The position numbers and the translations under genes are program-made. Under the pieces are notes generated by a model. It saw only the letters and a program-made list of their open reading frames with translations, had not been told where the DNA came from and made no database searches. Positions 21,741 to 33,953 of a stretch of 64,000 nucleotides of DNA are shown here, one piece after another. The stretch lies in assembly GCA_020466095.1 (NCBI GenBank), contig CM035808.1, forward strand, positions 68,643,957 to 68,707,956, in the 5' to 3' direction. This DNA is from Chlorops oryzae (Eukaryota; Arthropoda; Insecta; Diptera; Chloropidae). The stretch's first letter is position 1. Every line of letters begins with the position of its first letter.

Positions 21741-22877
21741 ATATGTAGATTTAATATATTGTTATAAAGTTCATGAATGTAATCTCAATTAATTGTTTTT
21801 CAACTAATTGCATAACAAATTTTTTTTCGATCTGATAGGGAGTTTTCAATTGACTCACACTTTTACGAAAAAAAAAGAACCTAGTAGAAAACATCCCGTG
21901 GACATCCGCGCCTTCGTGAAGGATGCGCGCGGTGATATTTCTACACGAATGGCATAACGATTTACCTCGGACGAGTTCATTCGAATGTCAGCGGGAAAGT
22001 CCACAGGACTGCATGAAATGTTTATCGAGACAAAGCCGGTGCGATTGATTATTTCACTCCACCTCAATTACGCTGTCCTGCCGAGCATTTTGCTTGGGTG
22101 TCCGCTCGGAAAGGCGCGAGGACTTTTTCCGCGCCGACACAATTTTATGCTGGGATATTATTCTCTTTCCACACGGAGAATATACCAAGTATCGATACGA
22201 AATTTTTACACAAAGTGAGGCACGATAGCGGGACTATTTCCTCATCATCAACTCAAAAGCACGATAGGCTATAACTCATAGCGGTCTTGAAGAAAACGAG
22301 CGATATATATATATATGCGTTTAAATAAAATCTTTGATAGCATATTTTCAGGAAGAATTTCTTTTTTTGGAATATTAAACGGTTATGGTTCCCTAATGCT
22401 TCAATTTAGCACAACAGCGTTTTCAGAAAAATTACTTGGCATATCTCAAAGTACATTTTGATGTTAATTCGGAACATAAACCTTCAACTCATATGTAGAT
22501 AGGGACCAAAGAATGGACAAAAGAAGTAAAAAAAATTTTCAAATTTTAGGTAAAAATAGTTATGCTGGAAATATCGATAAACTTCCTGAGGAGAAGTTTG
22601 ATGATATTTCAAGGATTTTTTTTTTATATAAGGGTAGTACATTAGGCTGGTAGGCACTGATCTCTTAAGCGTAAGTATAAGAACGATAGGCCTGAGGTCA
22701 ATGAATTCTATAGAGGCCATATTGGTATCCTTGCGACAAAACCTTTGATGTACCAAACTTTAAAATCCGATAGTAAACACCAGAGTTATGAAGATATTAA
22801 CCAATGGTACGGTCTGGTGCATATAATTCCTCTAAGCTTTGAGATCTTACTTTTTTCAAATATTATTAGAATATAGT

Positions 22878-25005
22878 ATGCCCTATGAACATTAGGGTGA
22901 TGACTTTTTTTGAAACTCTTTTCCTGTATCAAAGTACGAATGACTTTTATTAAAGACTTCATAAAATACAAATTTTAAGGTTATTTGGTAAAAAAAAAAA
23001 AATGTCTCGCACGAAGTCATTTGAAAAATTTAATTTTTGATTTTTTTCCAAATTTTTGATGTTACTGTAAGCAGAGTCGCTCCTAGAGGGGTCAAATGTA
23101 ACACCAACTACAATTATTTTTTTATTCCCAACAATTTATCGAAACATACCTTTCCCCTATCTCCACTCCTTAAGGGGGCTCCCATACAAAACTAATTTTT
23201 TTATGAATTTTCCCCCCACTGTCATAACTAGCCCCAGAGTGCCCCTAGAGGAGTCAAATGTTTGACCGACCCCCATTAACTTTGTCTCCCTAACATTTTT
23301 TCCCAACCTACTGACCCCCTATCTCCCCTCCTTAGGGTGTCACCCATACAAAACTACCTTAATTTTATCACAATTTCATACAAAATGGTTGTCACTACAG
23401 TTAAACCCCTCCTAGGGGGATGATATGTATAACCGACCCCTATTATTTTTTTACCACAAATATTTTCTTCAAACATACCTACCCTCTATCTCCCCACCTT
23501 AGGGGGGTCCCCATACAAAAATAGGGTTAAATTAAAGAAAAATGCCTCACGAACTTCAATCTATAATATAGATGCCGCTGGAACAAGAACGAGCATGTTC
23601 AGTATGCATATTCGAAAAATTTACAAAATTACCTTTTAAACGAGCCTAATATGAAGAATATTGCATTCGTTTTTGGTATGTTTTAATAATATGTTATAAT
23701 TATTACTTTTTATTAAAACTGAATTTTGGGTTCCATCCCCTAACTGGCCAAATAATGACTCTAGTAGAAAAAAATAAATTTTCGAGTCAAATGCCGCAAA
23801 CCTCAATCTATGACGAGTTTTTTAAAACTATAACCATTAATATCGGTTGGTGGTTTCTATTCATAAAATTAATGCAAAACAAATATTTTTTGAAACGCAT
23901 TATTCACTGTTTTCACGTTCGTTTGTTAAGTCTTTGAATGTCTCATTCGGTCTGTATGCATGGAAAGACTCAAAAAAGGAACGTGAAAACAGTGAATAAT
24001 GCGTTTCAAAAAATATTTGTTTTGCATTAATTTTATGAATAGAAACCACCAACCGATATTAATGGTTTTAGTTTTAAAAAACTCGTCATAGATTGAGGTT
24101 TGCGGCATTTGACTCGAAAATTTATTTTTTTCTACTAGGGTCATTATTTGGCCAGTTAGGGGATGGAACCCAAAATTCAGTTTTAATAAAAAGTAATAAT
24201 TATAACATATTATTAAAACATACCAAAAACGAATCCAATATTCTTCATATTAGGCTCGTTTAAAAGGTAATTTTGTAAATTTTTCGAATATGCATACTGA
24301 ACATGCTCGTTCTTGTTCCAGCGGCATCTATATTATAGATTGAAGTTCGTGAGGCATTTTTCTTTAATTTAACCCTATTTTTGTATGGGGACCCCCCTAA
24401 GGTGGGGAGATAGAGGGTAGGTATGTTTGAAGAAAATATTTGTGGTAAAAAAATAATAGGGGTCGGTTATATATATCATCCCCCTAGGAGGGGTTTGACT
24501 GTAGTGACAACCATTTTGTATGAAATTGTGATAAAATTAAGGTAATTTTGTATGGGTGACCCCCTAAGGAGGGGAGATAGGGGGTCATTAGGTTGGGAAA
24601 AAATGTTAGGGAGACAAAGTTAATGGGGGTCGGTCAAACATTTGACTCCTCTAGGGGCACTCTGGGGCTAGTTATGACAGTGGGGGGAAAATTCATAAAA
24701 AAAATTAGTTTTGTATGGGAGCCCCCTTAAGGAGTGGAGATAGGGGGAAGGTTTGTTTGGAGAAATTATTGGGAAAAAAAATAATGGGAGTTGGTCTTAC
24801 ATTTGACCCCTCTAGGAGCGACTCTGCTTACATTAACTTCAAAAATTTGGAAAAATTTTTCAAATGACTTGGTGCTGACATTTTTTTTATCAAATAACCT
24901 TAAAATTAGTGTTTTATGGCCTCTTTAATGAAAGTTCATCGTACTATAATACAGGAAATTTTTGTGGAGAAAAAAACCCTTAATGTCATCACCCAAATGA
25001 ACATA
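22878..25005. mobile_element. Giant palindrome (foldback-type element 2)
   Basis: Two arms of roughly 1,050 bp (22878-23935 and 23964-25005) are inverted copies around a 28-nt loop (23936-23963). The inner 900 bp are almost identical; the outer ends diverge more. No transposase ORF; open frames within each arm are mirror images of each other. The arms contain T/G-rich runs with repeated CCCCTCCTAGGGG-like words. It lies in a LINE between its endonuclease and RT parts. Confidence 0.85.
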
Positions 25006-25024
25006 TACTGCTCTGTGGGGACCT

Positions 25025-27130
25025 AAACATTAATTTGATCAAAGTTAATAGTCGCAGTGATGATTTAAATAATAAATTATCTGGAGTGGGTCTCTGTTCT
25101 CTTAACCATTTCCCAACTCGTTTCAGCCCTTTCGCCATGCCTAGTCTGCTAGATATGATCTGTGTTGCAGATAAGTAAAAGGTCGTTCATTTCGAACACC
25201 TATAAGTGACCACGACATGCTTTTTATTGCGTATTATTTGGATCTGTGCAAAGCCTGTGTTCCCTCATATTTAAGTCTTAGAGATCCTAGTCGTATCAAT
25301 GTTTCTGCGTTAAGAGAAGATGCTTCGCGTCTACATTAGCATAACTGTTGCTTATATGCTGATGTTCATGAAAAACTTGATCACTTCACATGCCTTGTAA
25401 ATTATTTTTTTTTTAAATATGTTCCTTTGAGTAAAGTAAAGATTAAAAGTTCTGATAAGCCATGGTTTAACCCTTATGTACTTAAAGCACTCAAAAAACG
25501 TAAAAAACAGTGTAGACGCTGGAAACGCAATACGACAACTGCTAACTGGGAATCTTATCGCGAGGCTCGGCACCAAACAACGCTTGTTTTTAAAAACGCT
25601 AAGGCCCGTTTTTATGAATCGAAGCTGCGTCCCAGCTTAACTACAAAACAATTCTGGAACAATTTCAATTCCCTTGGAATAGGAAAGCAGCAAACTTTGG
25701 AGTGTAAAATAAATCCCAGTAAAATTAGTCATTATTTCTTATCAGTTAACAGCTCCACAGATAGCTCATCATTTCATGTTAATCCAAATCTTTTATATAA
25801 TAGAAACATCCTCCTTAGTTTTAAAATGGCAACTGAAGAAGATATGCTTGTTAGCCGTAGAATCAAACGCTATTGGACATGACGGAATTACTATTAAGTT
25901 TATTAAACTAATCTTACCACAAGTCGTTGGCGCGATAACGCATATAATAAACGTCTCTCTTACAACAAGAATATTTCCTGCTAAATGGAAGATTGCAAAC
26001 GTAAGACCCATAGAAAAGTCTAGTGATGCCCAAGAACCGCAAGATTTCAGGCCTTTTAGTATTGTACCATCACTTTCTAAGGTCTATGAAAAACTACTAC
26101 CTATCCAAATTTTCCAACGTGTCAATAGTAACCAGCTTCTCAGTGACTATCAGTCGCGTTTTAGAGAAAAGCATAGCTGTACCACAGCCATGTTAAAACT
26201 CATAGACGACATACGTGAAAAGTGTGACATGGGTGAACTTTAAATCTTGGTTATGCTAGATTTGTCTAAGGCATTTGATACACTCAACTTTGCAGTGTTC
26301 CTTCAAAAGTTAGAGAAGTATTTCGGGTTCGATATTTTTGCAGTGGAATTAATGAGAAATTACCTGAACATTAGATTTCAATGTGTTGATGGAAGAACGT
26401 CAGTTTTACAAAAAATCCTCTCTGGTGTCCCACAAGGCTCTAAACTAGACCACATTCTTATTAGTTTATTTGTCAATGACATGGTGTACTGTTGTCATCA
26501 CGTGACTATCCATTTATATGCAGACGATGCCCAAGTTAACCTCTCTCGGCCGATTTGTCTTGTTGAGGAATTGTCTGCAGAGTAAGTGAAGACCTTGACA
26601 GAATTTTCGAGTGGGCGTGAACCAATCATCTTAAATTAAATGCGTTTAAAACGCAAGAACAACAAATATCTCACACCCATTATAACCTGCATTCCCTACC
26701 AATTGTTTGTATCAACATTACGCATAATTTATACGAAATTTGTGCTAGCAGTTTGGGATTTAAACTAAATTTGAAGCAAAGCTGTTGTGATCACGTTGTT
26801 CATTTAGTTGGAAAAATTTATTATAAGAAGATTATGGGCATTCCCCAGTTTTTTATCAGTTGAAATGAAGATTAAAATTATAAGATGTCTCTTGGTGCCC
26901 CTTGTAGATTATGGTTGTCTAGTATATGGCAAATAACACTCTGCTCCGAAATATAAAATTCAACAAGTATTGAAAAATGCATCGACGTATGTTTTTCTGC
27001 TAAGGAAATATGACCATATTTTGAACTACTCTCGACAAATACTTAACTCAATCACCTTGGAAGAGGATGTGCGATATGTACGTTCATACAAAATATCAAG
27101 AGAAGAATGTTATGGCACGGGTACAGTTGT
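25025..27130 (+). pseudogene. LINE endonuclease C-terminus and RT, broken
   Basis: It restarts at 25019 with GDLNINL, then a SLLDMICVADK region and VPLSKVKIKSSDKPWFNPYV (25427-25882). A frameshift near 25855 leads to the RT: IFPAKWKIANVRPIEK, DFRPFSIVPSLSKVYEKLL, SRFREKHSCTTA, an in-frame TAA at 26241-26243, VMLDLSKAFDTLNF, GVPQGSKL and HLYADDA at 26517-26528 with catalytic aspartates intact. A decayed C-terminal domain (RCLLVPLVDYGCLVYG) runs to about 27130. It belongs with the endonuclease half at 19950-20460. Confidence 0.8.
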
Positions 27131-30100
27131 TAACTAGTACCTGGTGTCGGGGACACTTCCTGCAGTGAAACTTCAAAATTTCTCATATACGCATGAAGCC
27201 CAAAATGAAATTTTCAATTTTTTGGTTTCTAGGATGAAAAGCTTCATACACAAATGCATACATATGTATAACGTTGCAACAAAAACAAAAAAAATTCAAA
27301 AATGGGCAAAAGGACATAGCTCAGCACTGTTTCGAATTCAGATTCATACTGAATCAATTCTGTTGTTTCGCGAACGCAAAAGAAAAAAAAAGTTGGCAGT
27401 TATGGAACTGCCGTTGGAAGTGAAAACATAGAATGTGTATTGAAGTTTGAAATGCATAATATTTGATTTTAAATTATTAAAATCAATCTGGATTTTTACA
27501 TTTAATGAGACTCAGAGAAACAATTATAGGCATGTTATATGTAAAGTATTTTATTATTTTATTATTGAAATATATTGCTGGCTGCACAAAGTTTTAACAA
27601 TTAATTACACTGCTCAACACTAAATTTTCCTTTGACTTGAAACCAACTTTTTTTTTGTCGTATTTGTTTCACTGAAGCAAAATATATGCTTTTAGTTTGA
27701 AAGTTAGCTCGCGTTTTTTAAATATTCGCTAAGAAAGGTTTTGTGATTTTTTGTCAATATTTTTTAGTCGTAGTTTTATCGTTCGACCGTTTCAAAAAAT
27801 TTAATTCATATAAAACAAGAGTAAATATACAGCATATCCCTCATACATATGGATGAAATCGGTTCAACAGCTTAGGAGCTATAGGGCGATAAAGGCAAAA
27901 ATTTTAAGAAATTTTTAACAACTTTGTACAAAAACTTGATTTCAAGCCCATATAATTTCCGAAGAAGATTCGGTATTCAAGTTTAGGCTATCTTAAGTAA
28001 ATGAGTGGATTTCAAGACCCAGAAAAAGAAAATCCGATGAGTTGTTCATATTTGAATTGGGTTTTTAGAAAAAATGAGACGAGTTTTTTTCGCCAGAAAA
28101 TATTTTATATATTTTAGCTTCATTTGATTTTTCATCGTCGTCTCTATCATTATCCGAGGACACCGGAGATACAATATGAACAATACAATATGTTGCATGC
28201 CCAGTGACAATACTAAGAATCACAACGTCGAGCTTTCGTTTTCTATTAGTACCCAGCGGCCAAAGTGCTGCTTACAGAAGCGATGAACCGTCCCAGCGGC
28301 CAACAATGCCTACCGCCTACAACCGCCTACCACATGTTCAATTTCGGTGCTATGATTCGATGTGTTCATTAAGGAACGTGTCCAAACTACGTGAACCAAT
28401 TTTTTACTACTTTTTACCCCGCTCCCCCCCTCGGTGACAATCCGTAGAATAATTTAAGTGACCAATTTGTCCAAGTGTAGTACTTTCAGTTTGCATACTC
28501 TCTTTGCGCTGTAGTGAGAAAGAAGATCGAATGAACTGAGAGAACCGAAGTCAAAGTGAGAAACCAAGAGCGAGTTGAATCAAATCCCAGTCGGAATATG
28601 CAATGTTTAGATATTACTATTTTTGCAACAGTTTCTATGCGGAATTTGTCGTTCAAAATTATAATTGCGATGTCATAAAAATGAATGATAGCTATCGTAA
28701 AATTTTTTTTAACCACTCACGAATTTTTAAGACGTAATATTTTTCCTTTGTCATCAATGAATTTCCAAAAGAAGATATTCATGGAATATCAAATTGCTGA
28801 CTGGGGTGTTACGTCGACGAATCACATAAAACTTTTTAGGAATGCTTCTCACTGAAAGCTACGCACACTAATATAGCCGAGATATACGTACACGACGACC
28901 GTGACGGTTACAACATATACAAATGCATTTTGAACTTAAAGATTTGCTCCCTGCTCAACGCGCCTATAGAAGTTTTCACTTCAAAAATCCGAATTTTTCC
29001 GACTGCTAGATATCTTTTGATGGGAGCTTTTTTTTACTCTCAAAAAGTAGTTTTTCTTCAAAAACAATCTGACTTGGCTTTATTGAAAAAGCCACGGCAA
29101 ATTTTCGAAGGGACATTTTTTTGTATGAAGTGCGACATCTTGATAGTTATATAGTCTTTGGTATAGCCCAATGAGCGCCTATAACTTCAATGAAGCTGAG
29201 TTTGGTAGACTAAATAATATTGTAAGGATATAGGGTGCAAAGCGCTCAGATGGCGTCGAGCGTATAACTGGATAGGTACAAACGAAAGAGTTGAGACATT
29301 TAAACTAGTCTGCCCGTCCAGTGGACGATGCTCCGTTTTTATAAGGAAATAGTGCTGATCCTGCCTTTCCCACGATCAGTGATCTCTGTTGATTTTTCCA
29401 AATACCACCTTGCATACCACTCCGATGCAGTAGTGCTTACATCACTTATGTTGTATCCACTCTTCTTGTTGTGTTACTGTAATACTCATAAATGTTTTTG
29501 CTGTTGTTGTTGTACTCCAATTCTATTCACTGATGCTTGTGCTGTCGTTGTTCTCGCCCTAGATCAGTTGTGAGCACGTACAATCTTTTGTACATAGCTT
29601 CCTCAGTCGCTGCATCACTTTTTGATTTGCCAGCTCGTGCCTTCGTTTGTGTCGTGTGTCCGTCTATGTCTATCGTTATCGGCGTTCCAAAGCATCTCGG
29701 CTTTCGTTCACTTGTTCACTTGTGTCGAATATTGTCGTCGCCCAAATGTTCTTGGTTTCATGTTTCAATCACCTGCCTTTTCGGTTACGTGATCACGGCT
29801 AGGATCCATTGCATAGCGTTTGCAGATCTACATTCATTCATGCTGCGTTTCGGCACTAATGTTTGCTGTTGCATCATATCGAAGAAGAAGAATTGGAAAA
29901 GGAAGTGTTTGCGCAGTTGGGACTCACAACATCCCTCCCCTCTTCGAAGAAAATCGCTACCATAGCGATGATGAGAACCTTGAGGCTGGATAAGTCTGTT
30001 GGTATTGTGTCAGTTGTGATGTTTACCGCAATTACTTTTGGTGTAAAATTTCTTCTGAGATTTTATCGAAACATTGCCAGCGTCTAAAGTTATACGGCAT

Positions 30101-30456
30101 TGGCCTTGAAGACACAGTTGACCACCGTCAGAAGGTTCGTCCCTGGCTGCTCTTATAAAATTGGGTTAAAAATTTGGTTTCAGGAGGTAGTTTTGGCTCC
30201 CTTCTCTCCCCTTTATGGTGTTGATGTGCGTTTGTTTGTTGGTAGTGTTCATTTTGTTGTCATATTGATCTACGGCAGATTCGATGTTTTCGTTTGTTAT
30301 AGTTATTGGTGATCGTGTGTTGGAGAGGTGGCCTCATTGTTTGCAAATTATTTCCGGTACATAGTTTATATTTTTCTTAAATTAAATAAAATTTTCCATT
30401 TTTTTTTGGGTTAGTTTAAAAAAACATCTTATTATTATTAAGTGTAGATCAAGTAT
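27131..30456. other. Long stretch without recognisable genes
   Basis: About 3.3 kb. It begins with the LINE 3' UTR remnant and includes AT-rich DNA (27430-28130), a GC-richer block (28200-28440) and a T-rich region (29320-30320) with several overlapping ORFs but no familiar motif. An A/G-rich antisense composition at 29500-29800 resembles a 5' UTR on -. No TIRs or LTRs were spotted. Confidence 0.3.
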
Positions 30457-30736
30457 TTAACCCTCATCGGTTCCCTCAAAATGTTGTCGAATTGGTTCTT
30501 GTGTATACGTCCGTATACACAATTATTTTTACCCTTAAATATACTACAAATAAAAAGATTTGGCCGATTTTCCAATATAAATACGTCCGTATACACAATT
30601 ATTTTTAACCTTAAAGATATTACAAATAAAAAAATTTAACAGATTTTCAGTAAATTACATTGACTGGTTGTCGTTATATTCCATTTGAAAGTTAAAAATT
30701 GTATGCGATCGTATACAAGGAACCGATTAGGGTTAA
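30457..30736. mobile_element. piggyBac-type MITE (TTAA-flanked)
   Basis: TTAA (30457-30460), then CCCTCATCGGTTCC; the other end is GGAACCGATTAGGG, then TTAA (30733-30736). Body 30461-30732, 272 bp, no ORF. A TTAA target and CCC-starting TIRs are characteristic of piggyBac. The interior holds a 76-bp direct repeat (30505 and 30581), each copy beginning with a hairpin of GTGTATACG/CGTATACAC type, and a third GTATGCGATCGTATAC palindrome near the right end. Confidence 0.8.
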
Positions 30737-30784
30737 GTTTTCAATCTGGTTCATTGTAGATAAATTTTGTTTCTTTGTTATAAT

Positions 30785-30816
<32 letters not shown>

Positions 30817-31181
30817 TTAGTTCGATAAATCAAAATTGATATATTCAGTTGCGGAGTTGGTATTACAAGTTTTCTTATATTAATTTTTATTTATTTATTC
30901 TGTCTTAATTTCTACCCTAAAAATATAAAAACTCACATAATCCTCAATCAAAATTTCAAATAAAGTTTGTTTAAATTAAAATCTTTTCATTTTGATTAAG
31001 TAGTTTTTTAAAACACTCAAATTTGCATCCAAAAATGAAATTTTTTCAAATTGCTACAGCTCGTAAACGGTACCACTAAGAGAGTTTTGTTTGGAAACAA
31101 AAAATGTTTCTCTTGACTCGACCTATCGATGGTTTGATTTTTTACAAAAGTTTTCGGGACACCCTGTATATATATATATAT
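30785..31181. other. (TA)n tracts and TE-end-like sequence
   Basis: (TA)n at about 30788-30810, an AT-rich spacer, then CGGGACACCCTGTATATA at about 31156. The CGGGACACCCTGTA word resembles a transposon terminus. A second (TA)n tract at 31165-31181 is the target into which the next LTR element inserted. Confidence 0.4.
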
Positions 31182-31653
31182 TGTAATATGTTTATATTAG
31201 AGGCTGCAACCTTGTGGCGTTTTCGCCTGTCGTAGGGTGGAATGCTCGAAAGACACACAAGTCGTTCAAGTGGTTTAAAATCTAACTTAAATTCTGAGTC
31301 GCTTCAAATTGTACGAATAAGGAATAGGCGACTCAGCGTTTCCCACAAATAGCCGTCCTGAAATATGACGCTTTTCTAATCACCGACGTTGTGCACACAG
31401 AGCGCCCTTAAGGAATCTCCATAAGCCGTTTTTTGACGATCACGTTGAAGTCACGTTATGCTTCGTCGGCATAATTGCACTCGGGACGTCTTTCCATATT
31501 ATGTTTATCTTTATGCAACTTTGTATATTCTATCAGTATTGTTGTTGTTGTTCGTAAGTCTTTGAGTTAAATCAAAAATAAATGAGCTTCAGTCCGGGCT
31601 GAACCTCCAACTCAAAAACACCTCCAGTCTTTTACTCGGAAATTTTTATCTCA
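31182..31653 (+). repeat. 5' LTR
   Basis: Begins TGTAATATG and ends TCTCA (TG..CA). It matches 39097-39449 over its length except for about 117 extra bp (about 31276-31393) that include a CTGAGTCG / CGACTCAG inverted repeat. 472 bp. Followed at once by the PBS. Confidence 0.85.
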
Positions 31654-31671
31654 TGGCGATCGTAACTTAAG
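31654..31671 (+). promoter_or_regulatory. Primer binding site
   Basis: TGGCGATCGTAAC directly after the LTR, of the TGGCG type used by 17.6/297-like elements. Confidence 0.7.
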
Positions 31672-31779
31672 CGACCCATGAAGGAATCGAACAAAGAGTC
31701 TTCGAATATCCTTCAAAACTTCTGAATGAAACAACTTTAACTTTTCAACGACTTAAAATTTTCGAAAGGAGCTCACTTA

Positions 31780-32179
31780 AGGAAAAGAGCTTGAATAAGG
31801 CACTAGAGGAGAACCCAAAGCCTGGACCAAGGCCAATTTCAATCAAAGAGTACCAGCAGAGGCAAGGAAAACAGCAAATTTCAATCAAGCAGCAACAATG
31901 GAACAAAGAAAAGTTAAAAAAATACCGAAAGTTCACCCACCAAAAAGACGCGGCGGTAGGAGAAACAAACAACTTAAAAGGAGAGCATTTTTGTTGAACA
32001 AGCAAAAAAAAAAAAATCAGCGATAACCAGACTCGAAAGGCTCTCTGGAAAGAAATATTGGCTATTGAAGAAGACTTGGCTGACGAAAGACCGAAGCAGC
32101 AGAAGGATGCTGAATAAGCACCCCAACAAAATTTTTTTAAACGGCCATTGCGATTTCGCAGAGCGCACCAAAAACCAAA
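31780..32179 (+). pseudogene. Leader/gag N-terminal coding remnant
   Basis: Coding-like stretches in two frames. The first is Gln/Lys-rich (PGPRPISIKEYQQRQGK, 31797-31900). After a frame change comes a strongly basic KRRGGRRNKQLKRRAFLL patch, then an ALWKEILAIEEDLADERP helix ending at a stop near 32117. Probably the start of the element's gag. It is cut by the TIR element at 32180. Confidence 0.45.
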
Positions 32180-32707
32180 TACAGGAGATTTCCGATTTAA
32201 CGAGCTCAATGTTGCTAGCACTTCTCGTTAAATCAAATTTCTCGCTAAATTGAGTACCATCATAAAATCATTTTTTTCTTATTGTAAGAGATTAAAATTA
32301 TAAATTGGGCTTATAAACATTTTTTTATTTCAAAAGAATTATTATAACAAAAAAAAAAAAAAAAAAAAAAGAACAACTCTTCATTTTGGTTCATATTAAA
32401 CATATACATAACGTCTACGTAAACAGAGTAAAAAACTTATGAGATCACGATTTGTTTAAATTATAAAATACATAGGTAATATGGGGCATTCTTTTATAAA
32501 CCGAACAAAAAAAGGGGTTAATTAACCTAGGTCTTTTCAATTGCGCGATATTTTTTAAAAGCTTCTAGATATGAAATTATTCAACATGTAGTCCAAAATA
32601 TTTCTCAGAATGCTTTATTTACGGAAGACCGTTAGTTTAAAGTTAGCTAAAAACCCGTTTTTTAACCAAAATTCAAAGCTCCTGCGCTTTTTCGATTTCA
32701 CACTTTT
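32180..32707. mobile_element. TIR DNA element, truncated (copy B)
   Basis: Starts TACAGGAGATTTCCGATTTA, the same TIR as at 18769-18790 (inverted). It is then co-linear with 17702-18095 for about 480 bp, and 32680-32703 matches the CTGCGCTTTTTCGATTTCAC word at about 18486. The right end is missing; it stops at the next inverted-repeat element. Confidence 0.65.
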
Positions 32708-33382
32708 CTCAATGCCGCCTATACACTTTTTGCAAAACGCAAGACAACGCCGCCAAAAATCGTATTACGGATTGAGTAGAGATCCTTGTCTACGAAAGAT
32801 AGCTGGAATCATTGGTCCATAAAGGGGACTTTTTTGCTTCCTTGCAGGGCGTTGAGAGGGGGGGGGGGCGCAAACAGGGCAGTTTCCCCCGGGCCCGCCG
32901 TGAAGGGGCCCTCAACTGTCAAAAGAAAATTTTCCGAAAATTTCCGAAACCGACTGACTGATTACATTATACCTACTCCAAGTGACTCTCGGAAAACGTA
33001 TACAACATATGGGGCATTCCATTTAATCGTGGACACTTTCGGAAGTGACATGCAGTGTTCCCTCTAAACTGCGCGACTGCGCAATTGCGCACGATTTTTT
33101 ACTAAATTTTTGAAAGCCTTACTTGTATTCTGCGCACAAATTTCAAAATGGCAAAAAGTCAAAAATGCTCAAATATAAGTAAAGGCTGTAGTACATGAGA
33201 TGAAAAAAGCCACATTCATATGTAGCTCTGACATCATTTTGACGTCAGAAAGTTTTTAAAATGGCTACATATAGTGTATTCAAAAACTTCCTGACGTCAA
33301 AATGATGTCAGAGCTACATATGAATGTAGCTTTTTGGCGGCGTTGTCTTGCGTTTGGAAAAAAGTGTATAGGCGGCATTGAG
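32708..33382. mobile_element. Inverted-repeat element with 52-bp arms
   Basis: Left arm 32708-32759 (CTCAATGCCGCCTATACACT onward) and right arm 33331-33382 are inverted copies. The interior has a G11 run with GC-rich neighbours (32850-32915) and a hairpin MITE. No ORF of known type. Confidence 0.65.
33182..33335. mobile_element. Hairpin MITE (right tip lost)
   Basis: Left arm AAGGCTGTAGTACATGAGAT.. through GACATCATTTTGACGTCAGA; a 25-bp centre (ATGGCTACATATAG..); then the inverse arm, ending at CTTTTT without the terminal about 20 bp. It matches 35155-35259. Confidence 0.65.
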
Positions 33383-33953
33383 CGGGGAAGTCGCATACAG
33401 CGCTTTTGGTAACGAAAAAGAAATTTCATATATTAGCTCCGAAAAACAGCAAATTTTATTCATCTAGAGTTGTCGACGATTTGTTCAAGTCATGCATCCA
33501 TCGTCGAAGACGTTATTTCGGCGCAAAAAAGTGCATGTCCCGCTCAAAAAGGTGCTTGATTATGATCGATATTCGACTATTATCGATGTTCCATGTTAAA
33601 ACATCGTTGTTCTGGCACAATTTTTGCAGTTATAAAATTCTCGGAGTAAATGAGCAATAGCATACATTTTTGGCAACATCGAAGTTATATTTCTGTTTAG
33701 AATCAGCAATCTTTGTAAGGCTCACAATATTTGCAATATCGATGATTTTCCAACAACGAGCATCCCCCCACCTGCTTTAACAAATGCACTGGATAGTGAA
33801 TACCGCTATTGTCAGTGATTGCGAATTTCCAGAATTTTGGCCTAAAAGTATGCATATGAAAAATGCATGACTTGCAGTGTCGGAAACATTCAAAATAATT
33901 TTCCATGCATACATTAAGGGTGGATTAATTATCAATTTGACTGTTTCTGATTC
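33383..33953. other. Spacer in the MITE cluster
   Basis: No recognisable gene; 33400-33660 is open on + for 84 codons without known motifs. Confidence 0.3.

Larger units (their letters stand above)
20476..22804. mobile_element. Inverted-repeat (foldback-type) element 1
   Basis: Arms of about 500 bp: 20476-20990 and 22295-22804 are inverted copies with many small differences. Shared words include TATCTTCATAACTCTGG, GCAATATGCC-like GGCCTCTA and TTGGCATATCTCAAAG-type sequence. The interior (20990-22295) has no ORF of known family, contains two tRNA-like boxes and a GC-richer block at 21890-22160, and ends in (TA)n. It interrupts the LINE endonuclease. Confidence 0.75.

Noticed and set aside
23755..24144. 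Two ORFs of similar sequence on opposite strands
   Set aside because: They are the same arm sequence read in each half of the palindrome; T-rich, no domain.
27144..27431. 95-codon + ORF after the LINE
   Set aside because: Lys-rich, no motif; probably LINE 3' flank.
29537..29965. 142-codon + ORF, Cys/Ser-rich
   Set aside because: T-rich reading with no recognisable motif or splice context; likely chance.
31156..31181. CGGGACACCCTGTATA as the end of a named transposon
   Set aside because: Looks like a TE terminus, but no matching opposite end was found nearby, so no element is called.
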